DNA from: Chloroflexota bacterium | GTDB taxonomy: Bacteria > Chloroflexota > UBA6077 > CF-72 | Direction: 5' to 3' | NCBI GenBank assembly: GCA_019239775.1 | Contig: JAFAZN010000144.1 | Location: forward strand, 1-50,819 | Length of the DNA stretch: 50,819 bases | Shown here: positions 34,983 to 43,519 of the stretch, piece after piece | Layout of the letters: each line of letters starts with the position of its first letter | Numbering within the stretch: the stretch's first letter is position 1 | Program-made: the position numbers and the translations under genes | Notes under the pieces: generated by a model | What the model saw: the letters and a program-made list of their open reading frames with translations, nothing else | What the model was told of the DNA's origin: nothing | Database searches by the model: none

Positions 34983-34999
34983 GAAACAGGCGCGCTAGG

Positions 35000-35590
35000 A
35001 TGTCAAGCGCGCGCCATGCTGGCCGGCAAGTGGACCGCGACGTTCTCATCCAGAGGGTTGTCGGTGAGATGCGTGCATTGTCCACAGTCATGGATCAGGT
35101 AGACGCCTATGCCGCCGATAGGTTCGGGGTTAATCGTACGGATCTTCGTGCCCTGGATGTCATCGGCCAAACGGATGGCATCTCGCCTACCCAACTTGCG
35201 GTTGCGCTAAAGATCACCACGAGTGCGGTGACCACCGTGATCGACCGACTCGAGCGCGCTGGCTACGTCAGCCGCAGCCCCGTCGCGGGTGACCGACGGC
35301 GCACGGTAGTCCGTGCGACGCCGCTGCTGGTGAAGCTCGGCCTGGAGATTTTCGGTCGCATTGTCCAGAGCGCGTTTGTAGACGCCCAGCACTTCTCGAA
35401 CGAGCAGCTCGTCGCGATCGCGGACTTCCTGGCGCGCCGGCGAACGGGCATTGTCGCCGTGCTGGAGAGCCTCGCGGCGAGCAGCAGCCAGGCTGAGCCG
35501 GCGCGAGCCTCGGCGCCACACAAGGCGCACCAGACGCCGCCCCACCGAGCGTCCGCGAGTGCGCGAACCAAACGAGGTGCCGCAAGTTGA
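35000..35590 (+). CDS. MarR-family transcriptional regulator
   Basis: 196 residues. The winged helix-turn-helix is evident: RTDLRALDVIGQTDGISPTQ, LAVALKITTSAVTTVIDRLE as recognition helix, and the wing YVSRSPVAGDRRRTVVRAT with the D-R-R that MarR proteins insert in the minor groove. Flanking helices form the dimer interface (RVVGEMRALSTVMDQVDAYA; LARRRTGIVAVLESLA). A basic, disordered tail of ~35 residues follows, longer than usual. MarR proteins normally lose DNA affinity on binding a small phenolic or other aromatic ligand. It converges on the catabolic operon that ends at 35600, its most likely target along with its own promoter. Confidence 0.88.
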   Translation: MSSARHAGRQVDRDVLIQRVVGEMRALSTVMDQVDAYAADRFGVNRTDLRALDVIGQTDGISPTQLAVALKITTSAVTTVIDRLERAGYVSRSPVAGDRRRTVVRATPLLVKLGLEIFGRIVQSAFVDAQHFSNEQLVAIADFLARRRTGIVAVLESLAASSSQAEPARASAPHKAHQTPPHRASASARTKRGAAS

Positions 35591-35599
35591 GCGCCGCGT

Positions 35600-36505
35600 T
35601 TATTTCGACCAGTTCAGCGCTTTGCGCAGGCTGCCGCCGAGCAACCACTCTTTTTCGGTATCAGACAGCTGGTCTGACTCCAGAATGTAGTACAGCGCTT
35701 GCGCCCAGGTGATGCCCATCTCGGTCCGCGCCTGGGTATAGTCGCTCGCCCACATGATCCGTTCCACACCGAAGGCCTCGATTGCTCGGCGGAGGACGGG
35801 GAGCGCGTCACGATAGGGGAATGGCTGCTCGCTGAACAGGTTAGGGGCGTGACACCACTTGAGCGCTAAATTTGGGTACTGCGCGAGCTCCGCCACCTCC
35901 TGGAATTGCTGCACACGCTCGGCGCGGGTCGCTACAACCGAGCTCAGTAGCGTCGGCGCGGTTGGCCCGAGGCGATACGGCGCCTGTCCCACCCCACAGT
36001 GGTCCAGGATGAACTGCAGCCGTGGAAACTGCTTCAGGTACGGCACAATCAATGCGCTGCGGCCCGGTAGCCAGCAGAAGACCGGCACCTGGTATTTCTC
36101 CGCCGCGGCAAAGAATGGCTCGAATTCGCCTTTCGCGAGTCGATCGGTGCCACCGTTATCCGGACTGGGGACGATGCGCAGGGCCGCGCCACCAGGTTGC
36201 TGGCGAATCCTGCCGATCTGCACGTCCACCTCCGGATCATCGATGCTCACGACGGTGTGATAGATGAAGCGGCGGGGCTCTTTTGTCGCCGCTAGCTCTG
36301 AGAAGGGATACAGCGAGCGGAACACGCCGCCTGGTAATTCCTGGCGGCGTGCGCCATCGAAGCCCCAGAACTCGGAAACCACCAACCCGTCGATGCCGAC
36401 AGCATCCATCGCGGCAAGCGCGGCGGCGAAGATATCCTCCACATCCGCGTTTCTCCACTCCGGATGGATGTGGTTCAGGTGGACCTGAGAATCAAGTATT
36501 TCCAT
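35600..36505 (-). CDS. Amidohydrolase-2 family metal-dependent hydrolase
   Basis: 301 residues with the TIM-barrel layout of COG2159/COG3618 amidohydrolases. It begins MEILDSQVHLN (the usual DxHxH metal motif reduced to DSQVH, as in many PF04909 members). LQFILDHCGVGQAP supplies the later metal His and FGVERIMWASDYTQ the catalytic Asp near the end. Substrates in the family include decarboxylated or lactone forms of aromatic acids. ATG 36505 has GAGG 5 nt upstream and starts 6 nt after the serine hydrolase stop. It is the last gene of a six-gene operon with a peptide-type transporter, fitting breakdown of an imported compound. Confidence 0.85.
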   Translation of the reverse strand: MEILDSQVHLNHIHPEWRNADVEDIFAAALAAMDAVGIDGLVVSEFWGFDGARRQELPGGVFRSLYPFSELAATKEPRRFIYHTVVSIDDPEVDVQIGRIRQQPGGAALRIVPSPDNGGTDRLAKGEFEPFFAAAEKYQVPVFCWLPGRSALIVPYLKQFPRLQFILDHCGVGQAPYRLGPTAPTLLSSVVATRAERVQQFQEVAELAQYPNLALKWCHAPNLFSEQPFPYRDALPVLRRAIEAFGVERIMWASDYTQARTEMGITWAQALYYILESDQLSDTEKEWLLGGSLRKALNWSK

Positions 36506-36511
36506 AGTGCC

Positions 36512-37597
36512 TCATCCTAGAATCCGCAGCGCGCGGGCGACCGCCTCGTACACGCGGCGGGGGCCTTCCTCAGGCACAAACACCGTACTGTTTCCCACAC
36601 TTGGCCGGCACAGGTAGTTCTTGGCCAATGCAATCGCGAAGTGGCGGTCTGGATCCGCGTACGCAAATGAACCCCCGCCACCAACGTGGCCGAACGCGCC
36701 GGGCCCTCCACCAGGGCCCGCATCGCTGGCGAGCCGATAGCCCATGCTCCGTTTGGCGCGGACGTTGAAGAGGAAGTCCATCTCGTCGTTCTGGACCTTG
36801 GCAGCTGCGCGGATCCGCTCCGGGCTCAGCAGACCCACGCCATCCAGCTGACCGCCGCGCTCCAGCATGGCGTAGTGCCTCGCAACGGAGCGCGCAGTGG
36901 CGATTCCGCCCATCGCCGGTATGCTCGCGCGCATGACTTCCGGGCGGTTGTACCAGTCGGCGTTCAGGTTGCTGATCTGACCTGGCGCATCCACCAGACG
37001 GGCCACGCGGGGCATAACCTCATCCGGAATGCCGAAGAACAGCGCGTCGATTTTCAAAGGCTTGCAGAGCTCCTCCTGGAGGAACTGGCTGATGGGCCGC
37101 CCGTCGATCCGCCGCAAGATTTCACCGAGGATGTACCCGAACGTATACACGTGATAGGAAATCCTGGTGCCAGGTTCGAACACTGGTGCGCTGTCGGCAA
37201 TGGCCGCGCACATGGCGTCCCAGTCCAGGAGAAGCTCACCTGTCTGACCTTCGATGCGCGGGACACCGGCCTGGTGCGAGAGCGCATGTCGAACCGTTGC
37301 CTTCTCCTTGCCTTTGGCACCGAACTCCGGCCAGTAGGTCACGATCGGCGCGTCGTAGTCCAGCCTGCCTTGCTCCGCGAGGATGTGCATGCAGGTGGCC
37401 ACCACGCCTTTGCCGGTCGAGGAGATCATAAATAGCGTATCGCCGTCGACGGTTCGACCGGTCGTGGTGTCCGCACTGCCGGCCCACGTATCGACCACCA
37501 GCTCGCCCTCGAGGTACGCCGCGACCTGGAGTCCGATCTCCGGACCTTGATCCACCAGCCGCTGCAGCTCTGACTGTACCTGATCGTTTATGGACAT
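36512..37597 (-). CDS. Beta-lactamase/esterase-type serine hydrolase
   Basis: 361 residues of the class C beta-lactamase-like (EstB/PF00144) family. The nucleophile motif S-x-x-K is in FMISSTGKGVVATCMH (near residue 68). A Tyr in RISYHVYTFGYILGEI marks the second catalytic position. GHVGGGGSFAYADPD near the end corresponds to the KTG-equivalent H-x-G loop. No signal peptide, so cytoplasmic; an ester or amide hydrolase is more likely than a resistance enzyme. I chose ATG 37597 (M-S-I-N-D), 7 nt after the NTF2-like stop, over the upstream frame from 37660, which overlaps that gene. Confidence 0.87.
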   Translation of the reverse strand: MSINDQVQSELQRLVDQGPEIGLQVAAYLEGELVVDTWAGSADTTTGRTVDGDTLFMISSTGKGVVATCMHILAEQGRLDYDAPIVTYWPEFGAKGKEKATVRHALSHQAGVPRIEGQTGELLLDWDAMCAAIADSAPVFEPGTRISYHVYTFGYILGEILRRIDGRPISQFLQEELCKPLKIDALFFGIPDEVMPRVARLVDAPGQISNLNADWYNRPEVMRASIPAMGGIATARSVARHYAMLERGGQLDGVGLLSPERIRAAAKVQNDEMDFLFNVRAKRSMGYRLASDAGPGGGPGAFGHVGGGGSFAYADPDRHFAIALAKNYLCRPSVGNSTVFVPEEGPRRVYEAVARALRILG

Positions 37598-37604
37598 GGC
37601 CCTG

Positions 37605-38057
37605 CTATCCCAGGAATGGACGGAACACCATGCGCCGCCTGGCAAAGACCCAACGTCCATTGTCGAGTTTGACGCAGTCGTCGGTATATTCGCCGATGGA
37701 TGCGACCGACGGGCTATCGCTGCCTACCCGAAAGATGACGCAGTAGGAGTGAGCTCTGCAGCCCTTCTCGGAAGGCTCGATAACGGGTTCACCGACCATG
37801 TGGCGTAACCGCGAAGGTGTGCCTGGACCGCGAGTGAACAGCCCCTCTATCATTGCGCGAATCTCGTTGTGACCGCGGATTTCGCGGAACTGGTCGATCG
37901 TACCTGTCTCCATCTCGATCACGGCATCGGGCGCAAAGGCGTCAACGTAGCCGTCTGCGTCACGGGTATCCATTAACCGGGGATAGCGGGCCAGAAGCTG
38001 TCGAACGTTCAGCTGGTCTTCAACTGTCAGAGTACTTTCCAAATTTGTCTTCTCCAC
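37605..38057 (-). CDS. NTF2/SnoaL-like protein
   Basis: 150 residues with the SnoaL-like cone fold seen in small hydratase and isomerase accessory enzymes: helix VRQLLARYPRLMDTRDADGY, then DAFAPDAVIEMETG, HNEIRAMIEGLF, a His in RHMVGEPVIEP, and strands CVIFRVG and RWVFARRRMVFR. Members act as isomerases, dehydratases or ligand binders on aromatic or polyketide-like compounds. It starts 2 nt after the DppC stop and ends 7 nt before the serine hydrolase, so its substrate is probably the imported one. Confidence 0.8.
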   Translation of the reverse strand: MEKTNLESTLTVEDQLNVRQLLARYPRLMDTRDADGYVDAFAPDAVIEMETGTIDQFREIRGHNEIRAMIEGLFTRGPGTPSRLRHMVGEPVIEPSEKGCRAHSYCVIFRVGSDSPSVASIGEYTDDCVKLDNGRWVFARRRMVFRPFLG

Positions 38058-38059
38058 AT

Positions 38060-38950
38060 TTAGATCTGGCGTAAGCGCGGGTCAAGTACCTCGCGCAGCC
38101 AGTCACCAAGTGTGTTCACTGCCAGGACAACCAGGACAATCGCGAGACCCGGCCACAGCGAAATCCACCACGCTGTACTGATGTAATCTCGTCCACCGGA
38201 GACCATGCCGCCCCAGTCTGGCGTCGGCGCCGGGATACCCGCACCGATGAAACTGAGGCCTGCTTCGACCAGGATGACGCCTCCGATCTGCATTGTCGCC
38301 AGCACGAAAATGGTGGGCGCAACGTTTGGCAGGAGGTAGCGGAAGACAATGCGGTGATTGCTGCACCCGACAACGCGCGCCGAGGTGATGAACTCGCGCT
38401 GGCGTAGCGTCAACGCTTCGCCGCGCACCACGCGCGCATAGCTCGCCCAGGCAACCAGGCTGATAGAAAGGACCACCGTCGCAAAGCCGGGCCCGAGCGA
38501 GATCGAAAACAGGAGCGCCAGCATGATCAGGGGAAAGCCCAGCACGGAATCGACCGCGCGCATGATGAGTCCGTCGATCCAGCTGCCGTGGAATCCGGAG
38601 TACAGTCCAATCAGACTGCCGAGGCTAGCGCTGATCAGCACGGTAATCACTGCGACTGAGAGCGAAACGCGGGCACCGTAGATCACCCGTGTGAGGATGT
38701 CGCGTCCTTGCACATCTGTGCCGAGAAAGTATCCGCTCGTCAAGGGTGGCTTGAGCCGGTCAAGCAGCGTGCCTTCGATTGCATCGTGCGGGGTGATGAA
38801 ATTCGCGCACAGGGCGCCAAGGACAAATGCGAGCAGCAGCAGCGTCGCGAGAACCGGCAGCAGCGCGATTTTTCGCCGCCGTCTGCGTGCCACCGGAGTC
38901 GCCTCGGCGACTCCCGACGCAGCACTGATCTCCACTTGCGCCGCCGCCAT
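38060..38950 (-). CDS. Peptide/opine-type ABC permease, DppC-like
   Basis: 296 residues. The N-terminal LKPPLTSGYFLGTDVQGRD is the DppC/OppC signature (GTDxxGRD). About six membrane helices and an EAA loop (GEALTLRQREFITSARVVGC) typical of the family follow. It pairs with the DppB-like protein to form the membrane channel. Its ATG follows the DppB stop directly (TAAATG). No DppD/DppF ATPase lies anywhere in the window, so a shared ATPase must be encoded elsewhere. Confidence 0.93.
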   Translation of the reverse strand: MAAAQVEISAASGVAEATPVARRRRRKIALLPVLATLLLLAFVLGALCANFITPHDAIEGTLLDRLKPPLTSGYFLGTDVQGRDILTRVIYGARVSLSVAVITVLISASLGSLIGLYSGFHGSWIDGLIMRAVDSVLGFPLIMLALLFSISLGPGFATVVLSISLVAWASYARVVRGEALTLRQREFITSARVVGCSNHRIVFRYLLPNVAPTIFVLATMQIGGVILVEAGLSFIGAGIPAPTPDWGGMVSGGRDYISTAWWISLWPGLAIVLVVLAVNTLGDWLREVLDPRLRQI

Positions 38951-39874
38951 TTACGCGCTGCCTGGCCGCAGGCGAGGATCGATCATTCCATACAGGATGT
39001 CGACCAGCATATTGATGATGGCGACCGCGAAAAGGATGGTCAGCATCCAGCCCTGCATCAGGGGATAATCACGCCAGGCGATAGCCTCCTGCGCCAATGT
39101 CCCGATGCCCGGCCACGCGAAGACGGTTTCGACCACGATCAGACCGCTGATCAACGTGCCCAGCACGATGCCGAGCACCGTGATGACCGGAATGATGGCG
39201 TTGGGTAATGCGTGCCGTAGCACCACCGCCACCTCGCCGAGACCTTTGACGCGCGCGTACGTAACGTAGTCCAGCGCCAGCACTTCCAGCATATTCGAGC
39301 GCTCTAAGCGGAAAAGCCAGGCGATGATGTTCAGCGACACGGATACGACCGGGAGCACGTAATGGCTGGGGTCGCCGGACCCCGCAACCGGCAGCCAACC
39401 CAGTCCCACTGAAAAAATCAGCACGCCGACGATCGCGATCCAGAACCCCGGCAGCGATTGGAACACCGCGGCACAGGCCAACAACGTGCGATCCAACGCG
39501 CTGCCGCGCTTGACCGCGGCAAGCGCGCCCAGTGGTAAGCCCACCAGCGCCGAAAACAGCACCGTAATGAACGCCAGTTGCAGGGTAGATGGGAAGCGAT
39601 CGGCCATTTCCTGTGCGACCGGCAAATGCGTTCGCAGCGATGTTCCCAGATCGCCATGCAACAGGTTCCACATATAAATGCCGTACTGCACGGGCAGCGG
39701 CTGATCCAGGCCGTACACATGGCGGATGCGGATTACATCGTCCATCGGCGCGTTCTGATTGACCAGCAGATAGGTGGGGTCGCCTGAGACACGCGCGAGC
39801 GCGAAGACGACCACCGACATCACCAGCAGGGTGATGAGGGTCTGGAGCAGCCGCTTCGAAATATATGCTGCCAC
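38951..39874 (-). CDS. Peptide/opine-type ABC permease, DppB-like
   Basis: 307 residues with six membrane helices. It opens with VAAYISKRLLQTLITLLVMS, the usual DppB N-terminus, followed by GLDQPLPVQYGIYMWNLLHG and the EAA-type loop DYVTYARVKGLGEVAVVLRH. I chose the GTG at 39874 because the family starts here; the frame is open to 39973, but that part overlaps the binding-protein gene. A TTG at 39877 is the alternative. The start overlaps or abuts the binding protein's stop at 39883 without a clear Shine-Dalgarno, so coupling is likely. Confidence 0.9.
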   Translation of the reverse strand: MAAYISKRLLQTLITLLVMSVVVFALARVSGDPTYLLVNQNAPMDDVIRIRHVYGLDQPLPVQYGIYMWNLLHGDLGTSLRTHLPVAQEMADRFPSTLQLAFITVLFSALVGLPLGALAAVKRGSALDRTLLACAAVFQSLPGFWIAIVGVLIFSVGLGWLPVAGSGDPSHYVLPVVSVSLNIIAWLFRLERSNMLEVLALDYVTYARVKGLGEVAVVLRHALPNAIIPVITVLGIVLGTLISGLIVVETVFAWPGIGTLAQEAIAWRDYPLMQGWMLTILFAVAIINMLVDILYGMIDPRLRPGSA

Positions 39875-39882
39875 CAACGGAT

Positions 39883-41568
39883 TTACGCGCGTTGGATCGT
39901 TTCGTATGACATTGAGTTGTCCGCGAGCTGCGGCCACGGCGACCAGCTGGCGACGTTCTTGCCCATCGCCCACTGCCCATCGACATAGGCCAGATTGGGC
40001 TCGAGCAACGGGTCCCAGATCGCTTTGTTCGCTTGCTTGAGCAGATTGTCCTCGGTTGCCTTGTCGGTGGAGTTGATTGCCTGTTGGCAGAGCTTCCAGC
40101 CGTCCTGATAATCGTGGAAAATCTGGGTCTGACCCTTGACCGGAGCCAGGAAGCCGGCGTTGACCGATCCTACGTCAGGTCCAAACCACGTGTAGAAGCT
40201 GGTTGCCGCTTGAGCCAGGATCTCCTCTGCTTGCGGATCGCCGCGCCACTTGTTGATCCAGGTCGGTACATCCTGCGGCAAATGCTGAGCGGTGACGCCG
40301 ATCTTACTCCAGTAGCTGGTAATCGCCTCCGCGTACTGGTCGATCCATGACGAGCCACCGTATACGTAGGAGTACAGCGTGATCGAAAAACCCTGAGGGT
40401 AACCAGCATCCGCCAGCAGTTGTTTGGCGCCTTGCGGATCGTACGCAACCGGGTCGAATTCGGCGTAGCCGGGGTTGTTGGGCCACCATGTCCGACTGGT
40501 TTTCGCCTGCTTGGCGTGACCAGACCAGATAGTCTGGATCAACTCGTTGGTATTGATCGCCATGAGCAGCGCCTGGCGGACCCTGATATCGGTGGCGGGG
40601 AGGCCTTTCGCGCGCGCGTCCCACGTGCCGAAGTAGCCGAAGCCAGCCTGACCGACTTGAGGAATGGTAAGCAACTTGAGGCCCGCGGACTGCAAACCCG
40701 GCATCGAGTCGAAATTGATGGGCGCCATGTCAAGCTCGCCTGTCTTGAGTAGGTTCACCTTAGTCGACTCTTCGGAGATGAGCCGCAATGTCAGCGTCTT
40801 GAACGACGGCGGCTGGCGATACGGGTGGCTGGGCATCGCTTCGAAGGTCATGCTCTCGCCCGCCTTTCGGCTCACGAAGCGGTATGGACCGGTGCCAATT
40901 GGCATCTGGTTGATTCCGTCGGTGCCGACCTTGTCGACATACGCCTTCGGCATGATGGCGGTGCCAAAGCCAGTCATGCCGGTGCTCACATTGGGAAAAT
41001 CGTTCCAGCGCTTGTCCATAGTCAGTGTGACCGTGTAGGTGTCCGTGGCCTGGACCTTGGCATTGAGTGACTTCAACACGGGTGAGCCGGGGGCGTCGTT
41101 GGCCAGCGATGTGCGATTGATGTTGTAGGCGACATCGTCGGCGGTGAGGTCAGTTCCGTCGTGGAACTTCATGTCCTTTCGAATATGGAAGGTCCAGGTC
41201 AATCCGTCGGCGGACTGCTCCCAGGATTCAGCAATGCCAGGTTTGACGTTCAGGTCTTTGTCCGCCCAGAGCAAGGTGTCATAGATCGCGCCCATATAGG
41301 GCTGCGAGATGATGCCAACCTGAGGATCGAAATTATCCGAGCCGAAATTGACGAGGCCGACGGTCACAGTGCCGCTCTGCGTTGGCGCACTCGCTCCGAG
41401 GGTGGCTGGGGCTGAAGTAGTTGGTGCGGCACCCGGCGACGTTGGTGCCGGGGCGGCTGGCGCAACCGGCGCGGCTGGGCTGCACGCCGCCAACAGCGCG
41501 CCAGCGCCACCGAGCGCGACCAGAGTCAGCAACTGACGTCGAGTCAAGGCGGGCTGCTGCGAGTTCAT
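39883..41568 (-). CDS. Family-5 (peptide/nickel/opine-type) solute-binding lipoprotein
   Basis: 561 residues. The N-terminus carries a twin-arginine-like RRQLLTLVALGG and a lipobox LLAAC, followed by an Ala/Pro/Thr linker (PAAPVAPAAPAPTSPGA), so it is a Tat-exported lipoprotein. The SBP_bac_5 domain has NFGSDNFDPQVGIISQP, PGIAESWEQSADGLTWTFHI, DGTDLTADDVAYNINR and IGTGPYRFVSRKAGESM. Binding proteins of this family capture peptides, opines, nickel chelates or sugars. It is the first gene of the catabolic operon and sits just upstream of its two permeases. ATG 41568 was chosen by the signal; the upstream part of the frame runs into the hairpin region. Confidence 0.9.
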   Translation of the reverse strand: MNSQQPALTRRQLLTLVALGGAGALLAACSPAAPVAPAAPAPTSPGAAPTTSAPATLGASAPTQSGTVTVGLVNFGSDNFDPQVGIISQPYMGAIYDTLLWADKDLNVKPGIAESWEQSADGLTWTFHIRKDMKFHDGTDLTADDVAYNINRTSLANDAPGSPVLKSLNAKVQATDTYTVTLTMDKRWNDFPNVSTGMTGFGTAIMPKAYVDKVGTDGINQMPIGTGPYRFVSRKAGESMTFEAMPSHPYRQPPSFKTLTLRLISEESTKVNLLKTGELDMAPINFDSMPGLQSAGLKLLTIPQVGQAGFGYFGTWDARAKGLPATDIRVRQALLMAINTNELIQTIWSGHAKQAKTSRTWWPNNPGYAEFDPVAYDPQGAKQLLADAGYPQGFSITLYSYVYGGSSWIDQYAEAITSYWSKIGVTAQHLPQDVPTWINKWRGDPQAEEILAQAATSFYTWFGPDVGSVNAGFLAPVKGQTQIFHDYQDGWKLCQQAINSTDKATEDNLLKQANKAIWDPLLEPNLAYVDGQWAMGKNVASWSPWPQLADNSMSYETIQRA

Positions 41569-41630
41569 GAAGCCATCATATAGCCGATCCTGTAGGAAGG
41601 CGGCCGACGGTTGACGGAGCGTTGGTGCTA

Positions 41631-41683
41631 GAAGTTCGGCCGACAAGCCGGTCCGCAGCATGAGTCGCAGTCGGCCGAACTTC
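41631..41683. repeat. Perfect 14-bp inverted repeat, first hairpin
   Basis: GAAGTTCGGCCGAC (41631-41644) and GTCGGCCGAACTTC (41670-41683) are perfect inverted copies with a 25-bp spacer. The site lies between two divergent binding-protein genes, where a terminator is not expected. As DNA it could be a long operator or cruciform; as RNA it is a strong stem without a U-run. Confidence 0.8.
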
Positions 41684-41694
41684 GTGTGACAGAT

Positions 41695-41760
41695 TGCACT
41701 AGGAACGCGGCAAGCGCTTCACGACCATGTCCACGGGTTTGCGGCCGCGTTCCTAGTGCA
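41695..41760. repeat. Perfect 17-bp inverted repeat, second hairpin
   Basis: TGCACTAGGAACGCGGC (41695-41711) and GCCGCGTTCCTAGTGCA (41744-41760) are perfect inverted copies with a 32-bp spacer. It follows the first hairpin by only 11 bp, and the arms are unrelated in sequence to the first pair. There is no gene in either. Possible identities are remnants of small non-autonomous elements, a REP-like site or a regulatory cruciform. Confidence 0.82.
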
Positions 41761-41791
41761 CAACACCTCGTCGGGCGCACACAATGGTTTT

Positions 41792-41819
41792 CTCAGACTC
41801 AGACTCAGACTCAGACTCA
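41792..41819 (+). repeat. Hexanucleotide tandem repeat (CTCAGA, ~4.7 copies) before a start codon
   Basis: CTCAGA is repeated four times and followed by CTCA, ending 5 nt before the ATG of the next binding-protein gene at 41825. Six-base units keep any upstream frame (Leu-Arg repeats), but changes in copy number would alter leader length or promoter spacing. No Shine-Dalgarno is present at its usual place. Confidence 0.8.
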
Positions 41820-41824
41820 AAGCT

Positions 41825-43519
41825 ATGAGCGGGAACTCGCCGCACCTGTCGCGCCGCACGTTCGTCAGATCGACGCTTGGTCTGGCGCCGCTGCTGCTTG
41901 CGGCGTGCAGTCAGGTGGCGCCGGCCACGCGCACGCCGACAGCCGTTGCCCAGGCCAGCGCGGCGACCTCGGCCATCTTTCCAACCTATCAGCCAGCCGC
42001 CAATCGCCCCGCGGCCGACTTCGCCAGTGCCGGCCCGCTCTACGAAGATGGCTACAACAACTACCCGACCAATCCAGTACGTAGCATCTCTCGAACGCCT
42101 GGCTCAGGCGGCAGTGTCACTGCCTTCGTCCAGCCGTTGCAGCCCCCGCCAACCCCACTCGAGAACAATCCGGCCTGGCAGGAGGTCAATCGGCAGCTCG
42201 GCGCGCAGTTCAACTTCAACATGGTGCCGGTGGCCGACTATCGCGCCAAGCTCACCACGCTCATGGCAGGCAGCGACCTGCCGGACCTCATCAATGTGTT
42301 CCGCGGCATCAACGGTATCGCCAACCTGCCGCCGTTTCTCAGCGCGCAGTGCGCTGACTTGAGTCCGTATCTCGCCGGGGACGCTAGCAAAGACTACCCG
42401 AACCTCGCGGCAATCCCGACATTCGCGTGGCGTAATTCCGGGTCGGTGATCGACGGCCACATCTACATGGTGCCCGTGGAACGTTATGCGCCCGGCACGT
42501 TGATGCTGAAGAACGCCAGCATCTATGACACCGAAATTGGTGCGAACTACGTCGCGAAGGACGGCGACGACTTCAAGCGCATCCTCCAGCAATTGAATCG
42601 ACCAGCCGAAGGGCGCTATGCCACTGGTGCGTATCAGGGCGTCGCATTCAATGTGGACTATTACGCCGCGGCGTTCGGCGCACCCAACAACTGGAGGGTT
42701 GACAGTAGCGGCACATTCACCAGGATGTGGGAGACCGCGGAGTACAAAGCAGCGGCCGCGTACGCGCGCGAGGTGGTCGCGCTGGGCGTGTATCACCCGA
42801 ATACGCTCACCAACGCGAGCATCAAGCAAGGCGAAACAGATTTTGTCGGCGGCAAGATCGCCGTCTTCATCTCGTCATTTGGCAATCCGTGGAATGACGT
42901 ATGGCGTCAGGCGCGTTCGCTCGCACAGCCATTCGACATTCTCTTCGTACCACCGTTCGCGACCACCAGCGCCAGCAAACTCGGGCACTTCTACAACGTC
43001 GGGTTTCAGTCGGCGACCGCGTTGAAAAAGGCTGCGCCCGATCGCGTGAAGGAGCTGTTGGGTATTCTCGATTATCTAGCCGCACCGTTTGGCAGCCAGG
43101 AGGATCTTCTGTTGACCGCGGGAATCCCAGGTGCAGATTACGCTTTGGACGGCAGTGGCAATCCGGTGCTCACCGACCGTGGTAACGCCGACGCGGGCCA
43201 GGTGCCCTGGAAATACGTCATGCAGCGACCGCAGGTTATGTACTTGCCGGATATTCCCAACTACGCCAAAACGCTGTATGACGTGGAGCACACGCTGATT
43301 CCCATTGGCGTGGAGGATCCGTCGCTGGGGCTGTACTCGCCGACGGGCAGTGCCAAAGGAGTGACCGCGGACCTGACGTGGTATGAGAACCTGGCCGATG
43401 TCATCGCCGGGCGGCGGCCGATGAGCGACTACGACGGACTGGTTTCGGACTGGCAAAACGCGGCAGGCAACCAGGTGCGCAACGAGCTCCAGCAAGCATA
43501 TGCGAGAGGTCATGCGTAG
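41825..43519 (+). CDS. Family-1 type solute-binding lipoprotein, orphan
   Basis: 564 residues from ATG 41825. The signal has SRRTFVRSTLGLAPLLLAAC: twin Arg plus lipobox, so Tat-exported and lipid-anchored. The mature domain resembles large carbohydrate-type binding proteins (PF01547/LipO-like): FNFNMVPVADYRAKLTTLMA near the start, DLPDLINVFRGINGIANLPP, and repeated Trp/Tyr-rich ligand-contact-like segments. No permease or ATPase neighbours, so it must work with a transporter encoded elsewhere. An ATG at 41756 would translate the hexamer repeat as Leu-Arg and is less likely, because it would bury the signal peptide. Confidence 0.82.
   Translation: MSGNSPHLSRRTFVRSTLGLAPLLLAACSQVAPATRTPTAVAQASAATSAIFPTYQPAANRPAADFASAGPLYEDGYNNYPTNPVRSISRTPGSGGSVTAFVQPLQPPPTPLENNPAWQEVNRQLGAQFNFNMVPVADYRAKLTTLMAGSDLPDLINVFRGINGIANLPPFLSAQCADLSPYLAGDASKDYPNLAAIPTFAWRNSGSVIDGHIYMVPVERYAPGTLMLKNASIYDTEIGANYVAKDGDDFKRILQQLNRPAEGRYATGAYQGVAFNVDYYAAAFGAPNNWRVDSSGTFTRMWETAEYKAAAAYAREVVALGVYHPNTLTNASIKQGETDFVGGKIAVFISSFGNPWNDVWRQARSLAQPFDILFVPPFATTSASKLGHFYNVGFQSATALKKAAPDRVKELLGILDYLAAPFGSQEDLLLTAGIPGADYALDGSGNPVLTDRGNADAGQVPWKYVMQRPQVMYLPDIPNYAKTLYDVEHTLIPIGVEDPSLGLYSPTGSAKGVTADLTWYENLADVIAGRRPMSDYDGLVSDWQNAAGNQVRNELQQAYARGHA

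Noticed and set aside
41695-41760. Integron attC site
   Set aside because: No core-site sequences (GTTRRRY-type) at the ends and no integrase gene. The arms are plain perfect repeats.
41792-41819. Hexamer repeat as a CRISPR or minisatellite array
   Set aside because: Units are 6 bp with no spacers. It is a simple tandem repeat only.
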